The notes: generated by a model not told the origin, from the sequence alone. Shown: positions 9,447 to 18,528, numbered from the stretch's first letter. The stretch: DNA of 64,000 nucleotides from Kordia sp965224175 (GCF_965224175.1 NZ_OZ245041.1:806001-870000), one strand, 5' to 3'. Numbers and translations: made by a program.

Positions 9447-10222
9447 TACACTAAATCTTTTGGATAATATTGATTATCTATATAACTGCTATCATCTAAC
9501 CCCATGATTTTAGTTATCGCTGCTGCTTCAAAACACCAATAACCCACATATGTATTATGCGGATTATTGTGTTGATTATGTAAAGGTGTTCCTTTAAAAG
9601 AAGAATACCATTTTTTGTCAAGAAATAATTTCAACATTTCTTGTGCTTTTGATTTATCATCTACTAAAATAACTTCCTTTAATATTTTGTAACGTTCGTT
9701 TACGTGAAAGAACTTAGAATAGCTTTCTTCTAAAATACTTTTCCTGTCCGACACTAAATGATTTATAAAAAATTCAAATAAAGAATCTTTTACTTCATCG
9801 CCATCAATAAACTTTATGAGCTTCAAAACATATTCTTTTGGTATATCTAATAATATTCCCAATGATAACATTTTAGTAAAATCCAAAAAACCTGAAAAAG
9901 TATATTGATTAAGCGAAATAATTTCCTTTTTTGAATTAGTATAAGTCATATTCCAAGCTTTAGACTCCCATATTTCATCCATTAATTCAATAGCATTGAC
10001 ATAATCAGAAATTACTTTTTGAGAGTTCATATCATCACCTCTCGAATACCTAGCGATTAGATTATTTTTGTACAACCCTATTCTAAATTGTTTGACATTA
10101 GGCTCTCTGTCACGTGAGACTTTGCCATTGACTATTCGATCTATATTTTTCTGTATTAGCTTTTCTCTTTTATCAATCGATGATAAGAAGTAATCATAAC
10201 TTTTTATTTTATCTCTCAACAT
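9446..10222 (-). CDS. PoNe-type immunity protein (DUF1910/DUF1911-like)
   Basis: 258 residues from the ATG at 10222 (MLRDKIKSYDYF). A longer frame from a TTG at 10252 would overlap the toxin gene and is less likely. The C-terminal motif GYWCFEAAAITKIMGLDD, followed by YYPKDLV at the end, is the hallmark of DUF1911, found in immunity proteins (PoNi) of PoNe DNase toxins. The N-terminal half has the helical, charged look of DUF1910. It lies 17 nt after the toxin gene, and is cytoplasmic with no signal. It should neutralise the nuclease of 10240-12282 by direct binding; this is established for the family, inferred here. Confidence 0.85.
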   Translation of the reverse strand: MLRDKIKSYDYFLSSIDKREKLIQKNIDRIVNGKVSRDREPNVKQFRIGLYKNNLIARYSRGDDMNSQKVISDYVNAIELMDEIWESKAWNMTYTNSKKEIISLNQYTFSGFLDFTKMLSLGILLDIPKEYVLKLIKFIDGDEVKDSLFEFFINHLVSDRKSILEESYSKFFHVNERYKILKEVILVDDKSKAQEMLKLFLDKKWYSSFKGTPLHNQHNNPHNTYVGYWCFEAAAITKIMGLDDSSYIDNQYYPKDLV

Positions 10223-10239
10223 ATTTGCTATTTTTATAT

Positions 10240-12282
10240 TTATGGATACCAAATTTCGATAATTTCTCCCGCACTATCTAATATTTCAAAATAATTTGTA
10301 CCGTCTGGTAATATCCTACTCACGATCCTTTTATAGCCTGTAGCTATTATATCTTCTGCTAATTCTTCACCAACAACTGAAACCAATCTGCTATTACCTG
10401 TTATAGTTCCCTCGATCCATGCATCACTCATTTGCCTTCCGTCAATAGTATTACCTAATTGAGAAGTACCATACTTACTTTCAACAATTAAATACTCTCC
10501 AGTTTGCGGGTTTTTAAATACACCATCTATCCCATGACTCAAAGGTTCGTCAATATTTGTTATTCTTGCATGTTGTGGCTCATACCCCAACGAAGTAAGA
10601 TTAACATCTGTACGCATTTCTCCATAGTTTCCTTTTCTAATCGTATTTCCAAATTCATTTAAATCCAATGTTCCGTCTAAGACATCATCAACATTTTTCT
10701 TTTGTGATTTAAAGATTTCATCCATGTACTTATACACGGCTTCCGCTATATCAACAGCTTCGTCTGCATTCCTTAAAAATCTAACAAGTTTTATCAAATT
10801 ATCTGCTCCAACAAAATCTAAAACAATAAATGTACCTGCAACTGCTCTACTAGATTCAGCATTGTCAAAGTCTTTGCCAGTAATCAGTATTATACCATCC
10901 TCTGTGAATGTAATGTAGCGACCTACTATTCGTAAAGTGCTTGTTAGAGTTGTTTGTAGTAAATGTTCTATATCACAATAAATACAGTCAACCTCTGTTG
11001 AGTCTGGCGGCATACGATATGTGTACCATCTACCTTCCATATCTTTACGATCGTCTTCTGTTGCTCCCGCAATTTGATTAATTTTCACATAGTAATAATT
11101 CTCAGCTGCGTAATCTTGTGATGCTAATGTGTTTCCGTCTGTTGGATTAATTATTCTTCTTATTGTAGATTCGCATAGTGTATGTCCATTGGCTAGTTTG
11201 TACATTGTGTAAATACCGCCACCTTCTGATTGATCAAAGCCATCATAAGCAGCTATGTATGTCAAAGCTTCTTTTCCATTAATGACTCCCGTTCTTGTAT
11301 AATCCCATTCAGCACCACCAATTGATTCAGCCTGTATCGTTAACTTAACTTCTTCCAAAGCTTCTTGCGACCAATTATTTTCATTTAGAAATTGTTCTAA
11401 TTCAGCTCTCCTAAATGGATTATTTTTCAACCATTCTTTCATGTCATTTGAAAGTCCGTCAATGCTTAAACCAATAGACATTCGCGGAACAGTTGGTACG
11501 ACAACAGGTGAGTTTTCAGGATTTCCCTGAGAACCTCCACTACTCACATTTGACGGGTCTGTTATATAATCAGTAGCCGACGGGTCACCACTTCCCGGAG
11601 TTGGCACGTCTGCTAAGGTAGGTTTATCATCGTAACAAACTGTGGTTGTAACATACCAATAGAATCCTGGTGTACAATCTCTTCCCCCCAAATGTATATC
11701 TCCATGCTGACCTTCGTCATAATCACAATATTTTGTAGTAACAGTTATGCAATCAAGTACGTTGCTATTCTTTAAGTTGTCCAAACTGCCATCATAATCA
11801 ATCAGTTCGGAAATGAAACTTCCTTTAAATGGGGTTTGCTCATCCAAATAAACTTCATCTATATATTCATCTGTTGGTTCATAATTCAAGATAAAAGCTT
11901 CTGTTTCTTCTACATCGCTAAAACTTACTATAAGATTACTAAATGTACCTGTTGGTTGATTATTCTTAATTATTGGTATAGAATAGGTAGTATTTGAACC
12001 TATCTCTTGAATAAACATGTCTTGATCGTAGAGGATATCAAAACCGTTGTTAGCTTCTAAAGAAGATTCTTTTGCATTTGTTGTTGAACTTCGTCTATTT
12101 TGTAACTTCTCAACATAGGTAGAAAGTTGACTGTAGTTTTTTAATTTTCCTTTCTTAATCTCGGAACTTTCTTTTGGGGAAATAAGTTCATCCGTTTCGT
12201 CTGTTTGACAGTTAGAAAGGAAGATCGAAATCCCAAATACTAGGATTCCGATTTTCAAATAATTTACAATTTTTTGCTTCAT
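10240..12282 (-). CDS. Lipoprotein polymorphic toxin with C-terminal PoNe-like DNase
   Basis: 680 residues. It starts with a lipoprotein signal peptide (hydrophobic core, then LSNC with the lipid-attached Cys near residue 25). A low-complexity linker at about 220-265 (proline, glycine, serine rich) follows. The middle domain is unrecognised, and a hydrophobic stretch sits near 470-500. The C-terminal about 130 residues match the PoNe nuclease pattern: GNYGEMRTD, GIDGV (Asp about 586), a following LIVESKYG (Glu about 601, Lys about 603) and RQMSDAWI. These are the PD-(D/E)xK-like catalytic residues. The next gene is a DUF1911 immunity protein. PoNe toxins are usually sent out by type VI or Esx systems; a lipoprotein anchor suggests surface or vesicle delivery, which is inference. 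Confidence 0.85.
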   Translation of the reverse strand: MKQKIVNYLKIGILVFGISIFLSNCQTDETDELISPKESSEIKKGKLKNYSQLSTYVEKLQNRRSSTTNAKESSLEANNGFDILYDQDMFIQEIGSNTTYSIPIIKNNQPTGTFSNLIVSFSDVEETEAFILNYEPTDEYIDEVYLDEQTPFKGSFISELIDYDGSLDNLKNSNVLDCITVTTKYCDYDEGQHGDIHLGGRDCTPGFYWYVTTTVCYDDKPTLADVPTPGSGDPSATDYITDPSNVSSGGSQGNPENSPVVVPTVPRMSIGLSIDGLSNDMKEWLKNNPFRRAELEQFLNENNWSQEALEEVKLTIQAESIGGAEWDYTRTGVINGKEALTYIAAYDGFDQSEGGGIYTMYKLANGHTLCESTIRRIINPTDGNTLASQDYAAENYYYVKINQIAGATEDDRKDMEGRWYTYRMPPDSTEVDCIYCDIEHLLQTTLTSTLRIVGRYITFTEDGIILITGKDFDNAESSRAVAGTFIVLDFVGADNLIKLVRFLRNADEAVDIAEAVYKYMDEIFKSQKKNVDDVLDGTLDLNEFGNTIRKGNYGEMRTDVNLTSLGYEPQHARITNIDEPLSHGIDGVFKNPQTGEYLIVESKYGTSQLGNTIDGRQMSDAWIEGTITGNSRLVSVVGEELAEDIIATGYKRIVSRILPDGTNYFEILDSAGEIIEIWYP

Positions 12283-12459
12283 AATGGTTTTTTAGAATTA
12301 TTTATTAAAAAGCAATACAGTTTCAAGGAAATAGGAGAATCTCTAAAATGTAACAAACATCATTCTATGAAAATGCAATAACAGCTTTTCATGAATCTTC
12401 AGGTTTTAATTGAGGTTCCATGTTTTTTTCATAGATTTACAATGTAACACATCAAAAAT

Positions 12460-12475
12460 AGTCTAAATTTAGACT
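12460..12475. promoter_or_regulatory. 16-bp perfect palindromic operator candidate
   Basis: AGTCTAAATTTAGACT, ending 12 nt before the ATG of the repressor-like gene at 12488. Its place over the likely promoter and transcript start, directly upstream of a helix-turn-helix gene, is that expected of an autorepression site. Confidence 0.6.
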
Positions 12476-12487
12476 TTATCAAATAAA

Positions 12488-12913
12488 ATGGACAAAATTT
12501 TATCTCCAATAAAGAGCAGAGTACTTCAATATATTGATAGTCAAGGACTAACAAAGAAAAGTTTTTTTGAAAAAACAGGGATTTCGCCGTCAAATTTTAA
12601 AGGAAAAGGTGCTCAAAGTGAGCTAGGAGGTGATAAAATCGTCACAATTTTGACTGTTTATAAAAATATAAACCCTTATTGGTTACTTTTAGGTAAGGGA
12701 AACATGATGAGTGAATTGTCCGAAACCTCACAAATCGAATTAGAAAATAATGGTGCAATAGAGACAATAATAGCTAGCAGTGTAGTTAAACTTGTAGGTC
12801 CTTTACTTGATGATATGCGAACAGATATTAAGTTACTTGTAAAAAATATAGGAGAACTTAGACTTGATTTTGATGATTACACAGAAGAACAAGTTGAAAA
12901 AGAAAAAAAATAA
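12488..12913 (+). CDS. Helix-turn-helix transcriptional regulator (phage-repressor-like)
   Basis: 141 residues. Residues 1-70 form a CI/XRE-like DNA-binding domain: RVLQYIDSQGLTKKSFFEKTGISPSNFKGK is helix 1 to recognition helix, and VYKNINPYWLLLGKGNM is the typical ending of this group in Bacteroidetes. The rest is a helical tail (about 85-141), probably for dimerisation, without a LexA-type peptidase domain. A perfect palindrome lies just upstream, so it probably represses itself. It is divergent from the toxin gene (205 nt between the starts) and may control that promoter too. Small regulators of this kind are common in phage and mobile-element remnants. Confidence 0.8.
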   Translation: MDKILSPIKSRVLQYIDSQGLTKKSFFEKTGISPSNFKGKGAQSELGGDKIVTILTVYKNINPYWLLLGKGNMMSELSETSQIELENNGAIETIIASSVVKLVGPLLDDMRTDIKLLVKNIGELRLDFDDYTEEQVEKEKK

Positions 12914-12917
12914 TTAG

Positions 12918-13079
12918 TTATTTATTATTTTCACTATCAATAAAATCTACAACAGAATCTCCTAATGCTTTTAAAGCTTTCCTGAGCATTTTTTTAATTA
13001 CTTTCCTTTCCTCGCAAGTATAGTCTTTCTTATTTTCTAAAAAGAAGTCGATCTCTTTTAAAATATTCTTATTGCTCAT
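12918..13079 (-). CDS. Small hypothetical protein (53 aa)
   Basis: An ATG at 13079 opens a 53-residue frame ending in TAA at 12918-12920. It is predicted all-helical and charged (MSNKNILKEIDFF... EERKVIKKML...). The start overlaps the end of the 137-residue membrane protein gene by 11 nt, which supports it as a real, coupled gene. It converges on the repressor gene with 4 nt between stops. Function unknown. Confidence 0.55.
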   Translation of the reverse strand: MSNKNILKEIDFFLENKKDYTCEERKVIKKMLRKALKALGDSVVDFIDSENNK

Positions 13080-13482
13080 TACTATATTCCTTTTGCTTTT
13101 TGTTAAAATAAAATATGATTAAGGCTATAAACAATAATAATGAAAGTATGAACTTCAAATTGAAGTCGTTGTAAGTAGTCGCTTGCAAACTAAATATTCT
13201 TATCAATAATTGATATGTTGTCATTAAGATTGGCAACCAAATTACAAACCGCCATATTTTACCTTTGGCAAGCGCGTATACAAGAAACCAAACTAATAAA
13301 AATCTCAATTCAGAATTTACTGTGTAAAAATATACCCGAAGGGATGATTTTCCAATTTTACCACTCCCTTTGGGTATAAGGTCATGCAAATATATAAGTA
13401 ATGTAGTTAGTATTATAAATACTACTATCTTATATATCGTCGTCCGTGATTTCGCCGTCTTCAATTCCTTGTACATTGTCAA
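13069..13482 (-). CDS. Small integral membrane protein
   Basis: 137 residues with four predicted membrane segments (about 17-34, 57-74, 77-96 and 108-126), a basic N-terminus and a charged C-terminal tail. No family recognised. The gene starts 53 nt inside the 49-residue lipoprotein gene and ends 11 nt inside the 53-residue gene, so the three form one compact overlapping transcript. Confidence 0.65.
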   Translation of the reverse strand: MTMYKELKTAKSRTTIYKIVVFIILTTLLIYLHDLIPKGSGKIGKSSLRVYFYTVNSELRFLLVWFLVYALAKGKIWRFVIWLPILMTTYQLLIRIFSLQATTYNDFNLKFILSLLLFIALIIFYFNKKQKEYSNEQ

Positions 13483-13579
13483 TTGAGTCTTCTTCTGCTA
13501 TTGAATCTACTTCTGTACAGCTATAAGTGCTGAAAATAAGTAATATCAATAACGCTAGATAATAATTTCTTGTGTTCAT
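13430..13579 (-). CDS. Small acidic lipoprotein (49 aa)
   Basis: An ATG at 13579 gives a 49-residue product with a hydrophobic core (YYLALLILLIFS), a lipobox STYSC with Cys21, and a mature part of only 29 residues that is almost entirely acidic (DSIAEEDS, ITDDDI). It overlaps the following membrane protein gene by 53 nt. A very short, acidic, lipid-anchored peptide next to a four-helix membrane protein suggests they act together; function unknown. Confidence 0.6.
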   Translation of the reverse strand: MNTRNYYLALLILLIFSTYSCTEVDSIAEEDSIDNVQGIEDGEITDDDI

Positions 13580-13795
13580 AATGTAAATATTTTAGATTTT
13601 TGTTACACTCAAATCTACTATTTACATAAGAAAAACAGAAATTTACATACAGTTATTAGTCACTCTTACATTATTAAAATGTAAGTATTAACAACAAACA
13701 TAGTAAATTACACTTACAAAACATATGTTTGCAGGGTAAAAATATTGACCTTTTTAAGTTAAAATTAATTCTTTAGAAAAAAATAGTTTCAAACC

Positions 13796-13811
13796 TTACG
13801 GTTTTCCGTAA
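13796..13811. promoter_or_regulatory. Palindrome TTACGG-TTTT-CCGTAA
   Basis: A perfect 6-bp inverted repeat with a 4-nt centre, about 217 nt upstream of the small lipoprotein gene. It shares its arms with the palindrome at 8025-8042, and both are followed by AAAC. Likely a binding site of the same regulator. Confidence 0.4.
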
Positions 13812-13963
13812 ACAAACTTATTTGTTCTTATAGTTGCAATAAAATACTTTTTGTTATTATCATGATGTTTATAGCTTTTGAAGTAAGTTTTTAAAGTCTT
13901 ATTTTAAAATCACTAATAGTCTAATTATTTCTTCCTAAAACTTTGTGTACTACACAAAATTTC

Positions 13964-14012
13964 ACAAATGATTTTCCAATTCCCCTTCATAGCTTAGTGT
14001 TTTCAATACTAA
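13964..14012 (+). repeat. 49-nt direct repeat, copy 1
   Basis: Matches 14209-14257 at about 41 of 49 positions; the first 12 and last 23 nt are identical. The conserved end includes the imperfect inverted repeat TTAGTGTT-TTC-AATACTAA. Unlike copy 2, no gene starts after it. Confidence 0.6.
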
Positions 14013-14208
14013 GCAGAAAAAAGCAGGAACATTGTTTCGGTATAAATTATAGAAAAATAGGATTTGAAATTTATTTTTTGTCGTTAAAAGTAATTTTACT
14101 ATGATTACATAAAATGTAAAAAATCCAATGTTTACCTATCATTTGAAAGTATTTTTTAATAATAAATTAAAAATATCTCAGCCCTAATTGTCCGAGTGAC
14201 AAAAGTTG

Positions 14209-14257
14209 ACAAATGATTTTTGAATAGTGCTTTTTAGCTTAGTGTTTTCAATACTAA
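14209..14257 (+). repeat. 49-nt direct repeat, copy 2, next to the methylase start
   Basis: Same sequence as 13964-14012, 245 nt further on, ending 11 nt before the methylase ATG. The inverted repeat TTAGTGTT-TTC-AATACTAA can fold in RNA with one G-U pair and would sit in the 5' leader, so it may be an operator or a translation control element. Confidence 0.6.
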
Positions 14258-14268
14258 TTTATTAAAAT

Positions 14269-16926
14269 ATGAATGTACACGTAACACACAATACAGCTAA
14301 AAACGGAATTGAAATTGTATTCTCAAATCCTCTTGAAAAAGAATTAATTACATTCTTGCAAAAATTAGGATTCAAACACTTTTTTAAAGATGAAATGAAA
14401 TGGTATGCTGACTATCATCCAGCATACGTGCGCTTTGCGCATGATCTTAAAAAAGCAATAGAAAATGACAAGGATTGGAAGTCTATTATCATATTTCCTA
14501 CTTACAAACCAAGCTTTGAAAATATTGATCATTTAAAGTTCTGTATTGTAGATGTTAATATTAGATGTAATGATGAAATTATAGAAGATGAATATGTCAT
14601 TTTTGAAAATTACAAAAGAGTTGCTATGGTAATTGCTGAACGGTTTGCTAAACATACTTTTAGGGATTATTTAGATTCAATTACTATTTTCCCTCGCAAC
14701 TATAAAGAAAGAGCAAGAACGTTATTGCGATTTGAAAAAGTCATTGACATAGATGAATATGGAAATTTCATTCCTATTAAGTTTATGGATTCTTTAGTAG
14801 AATTGGTCGAAGATATAAGAAAACGTAGAATTACTGACAATTCAGTTGAGATAAACAATACTATTGATACTAATCAGATTACCGAAGCAGGTATTTTGGA
14901 AGACCAAACTGATTTTGATAAATTATTGATTTTAGAAGTGATCGATAAATTAGTATCTATTGAACAAACTACTAAAGTTACTGATACTCTATTGATTCAA
15001 ACGTTAATTACAGAAATTGAAGAAGCTTCTACTATTGATTTAGAAACGCTTCGTCAAGATAAACTCAAACATATCATTCGATTGTATAAAGAATGGCTTG
15101 AAGACTTTCCGAATTGTTTTAAAGCAAGTGTAGCCATTGCGATGCATCCACTACTAAATTTTACAAAAGAAAGTTTAAAAAATAAATCGTTTGCTACTGA
15201 CCTTGTCTTTGATAAACATCAAGTGAATAACATACTTGTTCCTTTGTATGTACATGAATGTTTTCAAAAAGGGTCTATTCCATTGCAACACATTACAAAA
15301 CTAAAAATTGAATTTCCCAAGTTATTTGATGTGACTATTGAAACATTAGATACAGTAACTGAATTTGAGCTTTTTGAAGTTACACAACTTAAAAATTATA
15401 CTGATTTAAATATCAAACTCAATGAACGTGAACTGAATAGACATTGGCAAATTAACGGCTTTGATCTTCTCAAAAAAATCGGATATCCTACTGATTTACA
15501 ATATCCTTACGTAAGTTTAAGTAAAGGATATATTTTATTGCAAACACTCGATCATATCTTACACGAAAAAAAGCAAACACATCCTTGGTTGTATTTGATA
15601 CAGAACTTTAGACCCATTGCTGATCTAACCAAAGGAATTAACATCATTGATCGGAAAACAAATAAATTATCTAAAAAATTAGACTATTTAAAAACAGGGC
15701 AAAGCTTAATTGATATTTCTTATACCGAACATGTGAAAAAGCGTGAGCATATTCAATCGCAAGTAAGCAGTTTGTTTGCATCAAGAAAATGTATTAAAAC
15801 CTACATTGAAAATATGCTTAATAAACAGCTTGACGAAATGGATTTTGTGGATACTGATGATGTGAATTATGAGCCGAAAATCCCCAAATTTCACTTTGAT
15901 ATTTTTGTTGCAGGCATGGGTCTTCTATACTACAAACATAAAAAACCAACACTTTTACAAGTGGAAAGTTTAGGCGAACAAAAACAAGTGCCAAATGATG
16001 AAATTCTTGGAGAAGCTATTGAGATAAGTGCCATTGATTTTTTTAGAAGTAGATACCTTCATGATGAAAATTATGTTTGGATAGATGGAATGCGTCATTT
16101 TTGGCAAAACTTACAATTCGATAGACGTTTTGTGGATGGTAAACAGCGATTTGAACATAGTCATATACTACCCTTACCTATCGCGATGATGATTGCAAGA
16201 TATTTACAAATGAATGAAGCCATTACTATATTTGATCCCACCGCAGGAAGTGGGAATTTATTGGTTGGAGCAAATGAACGTGTCACACACGCCAACGAAG
16301 TATCTAAACTAAAAAGAAAATCCCTTGACTTTTTACGTTTTAAAACCATTACAGATTACAACCCATTTGAAGCAACTCCAAAAGAAATGCACAAATCCTT
16401 TGATGTAGTGGTCTGTAATCCGCCATATATCAAATCAACAAAAACAAAGAATGAAAAACTCGATATTGCAGAAGAATATTTAGAAAAAGCATATTTTTTA
16501 GCGAGTCACTTGCGTGAACAGGCATTTATAATTGCACTTTCTTTACTAAACTTAAAGGATAATGGTAAAGCTGTCATCGTATTAAATGGACATATCTCTT
16601 TTGATGAAGAAGGAAAAATTAAATACTACCGAGATTTTCTAAATTGGCTTTGTAAATATTACCATATTCGTGACATTATCAACTTAGACAGTTCAATTCT
16701 AATTAAAGATACTACTAAAAACCAGAAAAAAATGGTAGTGCTTATTAACGGACGAAAAGAAAAACCTTCATACGAAACACCTACAAAAGAAAACCAACCA
16801 CACCTAGCTGATGTGACTGGTTCATTGTATGATCTTTGGGAGCGTTTTAAAAGAAATCGAATCCCAACTATAGACATTATTATTAAACAGCTTCAAATTG
16901 CTGTAAAACGGAATGAAAAGAATTAA
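14269..16926 (+). CDS. Orphan N6-adenine DNA methyltransferase
   Basis: 885 residues. The SAM-binding motif I DPTAGSGNLL is at about 655-664 and the catalytic motif IV DVVVCNPPY at about 711-720, which identifies an N6-adenine (gamma-type) DNA methylase. The first 600 residues are an unrecognised region that starts with a small FSNPLEKELITFLQKLGF domain of the sort seen on Bacteroidetes mobile elements. No restriction nuclease gene lies next to it, so it is either an orphan methylase (gene control or anti-restriction) or one half of a split system. A decayed copy of the same kind of gene lies at 28377-28582. Cytoplasmic. Confidence 0.85.
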   Translation: MNVHVTHNTAKNGIEIVFSNPLEKELITFLQKLGFKHFFKDEMKWYADYHPAYVRFAHDLKKAIENDKDWKSIIIFPTYKPSFENIDHLKFCIVDVNIRCNDEIIEDEYVIFENYKRVAMVIAERFAKHTFRDYLDSITIFPRNYKERARTLLRFEKVIDIDEYGNFIPIKFMDSLVELVEDIRKRRITDNSVEINNTIDTNQITEAGILEDQTDFDKLLILEVIDKLVSIEQTTKVTDTLLIQTLITEIEEASTIDLETLRQDKLKHIIRLYKEWLEDFPNCFKASVAIAMHPLLNFTKESLKNKSFATDLVFDKHQVNNILVPLYVHECFQKGSIPLQHITKLKIEFPKLFDVTIETLDTVTEFELFEVTQLKNYTDLNIKLNERELNRHWQINGFDLLKKIGYPTDLQYPYVSLSKGYILLQTLDHILHEKKQTHPWLYLIQNFRPIADLTKGINIIDRKTNKLSKKLDYLKTGQSLIDISYTEHVKKREHIQSQVSSLFASRKCIKTYIENMLNKQLDEMDFVDTDDVNYEPKIPKFHFDIFVAGMGLLYYKHKKPTLLQVESLGEQKQVPNDEILGEAIEISAIDFFRSRYLHDENYVWIDGMRHFWQNLQFDRRFVDGKQRFEHSHILPLPIAMMIARYLQMNEAITIFDPTAGSGNLLVGANERVTHANEVSKLKRKSLDFLRFKTITDYNPFEATPKEMHKSFDVVVCNPPYIKSTKTKNEKLDIAEEYLEKAYFLASHLREQAFIIALSLLNLKDNGKAVIVLNGHISFDEEGKIKYYRDFLNWLCKYYHIRDIINLDSSILIKDTTKNQKKMVVLINGRKEKPSYETPTKENQPHLADVTGSLYDLWERFKRNRIPTIDIIIKQLQIAVKRNEKN

Positions 16927-16956
16927 AAAAGTCTAAATAATATAAGATAAAACATA

Positions 16957-18486
16957 TTATATCTTCTTCAACTCAAACAAATCCTTTCTTCTATCTCTTA
17001 AATTTTTCACAGCACAAAACTGATTGAGTTCTCGCAATAAATCTATATCTACATCAGCAATGAGAATCATTTCAGTATTTGGTGTGGCTTCGGCTTTAAT
17101 TCCGTTAGTTGGAAATGAGAAGTCACATGGAGTAAATACCATTGATTGTGCAAATTGAATATCCATATTTTGTACTTTAGGTAAGTTCCCAACACTTCCC
17201 GCAATAGCTACGTAACATTCATTTTCAATAGCACGCGCACGCGCACGCGCACAGTTTCTAACACGAGAATAACCATTTTGTGTATCTGTCAAAAACGGAA
17301 CAAATAAGATATCCATACCTTCATCGGCTAGTAATCGACTGAGTTCAGGAAATTCAGAGTCATAACAAATTAAGACACCTATTTTGCCACAATCCGTATC
17401 AAAGGTTTGTAATTTGTTTCCTCCTTGCATTCCCCAAACTTTGGCTTCATCAGGTGTAACGTGTAATTTTTCATAACGCTCCACACTTCCATCACGCTTA
17501 CATAAATAGCCAACATTATATAGTTTTCCATCACGCATTTCGGGCATACTGCCTGAAATAATATTAATGTTATACGATATAGAAAATTCCGAAAACTTTT
17601 CTATAATCGCTTGAGTATGTTTTGCAAGTTCACGAATGGCATCAGGCGTAGACATGTGATTGTTGATTGCCATTAACGGTGCATTGAAAAATTCTGGAAA
17701 TAGCGCAAAATCTGAACGATATCCTGCCACAGCATCAATAAAGAATTCAGCTTGCTGTACTAATTCTTCTAAATCTTTATACGGACGCATTTGCCACTGA
17801 ATTAAGCCCAAACGCACAATTTTTTTCTTAGTCGTCGCTTTTTTGGTAGGTTTTTCATAGTAAATATTGTCCCATTCCATCAATACCGCAAATTCATTGG
17901 AAGCTTCATCTCCTTTTAGATATCCTTTCAGCACTTTTGCAGGATGAAAATCATTGGAGATTTGAAAGTTCAGCACAGAATCATTGATTTCCTTTCGCTT
18001 TACTTTTTCAATGTATTCTTTTGGACTGAGTGTAGAAGCATAGTTGTGATAATTAGGAATTCTTCCACCAAAAGCAATACCTTTTAAATTTCTTTTTTCA
18101 CACAACTCTTTACGATAATCGTATAAACGCCTTCCCAAACGCAATCCACGAAACTCAGGTTTTATAAATACATCAATTCCGTACAACACATCTCCATCAT
18201 CTGTATGTGCATCAAATGATTTCTGAACAATGTCTTTGTAGGTATGTGAATCTTCAAATGAATTGTAGTCCACGATGATTGATAATGCACAACCTGCCAA
18301 TTGCCCATTAATTTTGATAACAATTTGCCCTTCTGAAAATTTAGTGATTAACGTTTCTATTTACGTTTCTTGCCAATACGAATCAGGCATCGTCTTATAT
18401 GCTTGAATCATAGCTTCTTTGAGTTCTTGATAGTCATTTACATTCAAGAACGTAAGCTCAATGTTTTCTATGTCTTTTGGTTTCAT
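16957..18486 (-). pseudogene. GNAT acetyltransferase-carbon-nitrogen hydrolase fusion, interrupted by an in-frame stop
   Basis: Read from the ATG at 18486 this is a 509-codon gene, the usual length of the Bacteroidetes GNAT-nitrilase fusion, but codon 42 is TAA (18361-18363) in the sequence WQET-stop-IETLI. The rest is open for 447 codons. The GNAT part keeps the acetyl-CoA loop FRGLRLGRRLY. The nitrilase part keeps the Glu (FPEFF), Lys (EKLHVTP) and Cys (CYDSEFPE) triad. A hexanucleotide repeat at 17231-17252 gives CARARARAIENE, two residues longer than the CAQARAIENE that I recall for the family. Translation could restart at the TTG at 18300, leaving a shortened GNAT domain. Substrate unknown. 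A sequencing error cannot be excluded. Confidence 0.75.
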
Positions 18487-18528
18487 TATGTTAGAATGAC
18501 AAGGTTTTTATAGTCTTGCCATTTATAT

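Larger units (their letters stand above)
13580..14268. other. 689-nt gene-free stretch
   Basis: No credible gene on either strand. It contains the palindrome at 13796-13811 and two copies of a 49-nt repeat (13964-14012 and 14209-14257). The base composition is very AT-rich. It separates the divergent small-lipoprotein and methylase genes. Confidence 0.6.

Noticed and set aside
10223..10252. TTG start of the immunity gene overlapping the toxin gene
   Set aside because: The ATG at 10222 gives the usual family N-terminus and leaves a normal 17-nt gap.
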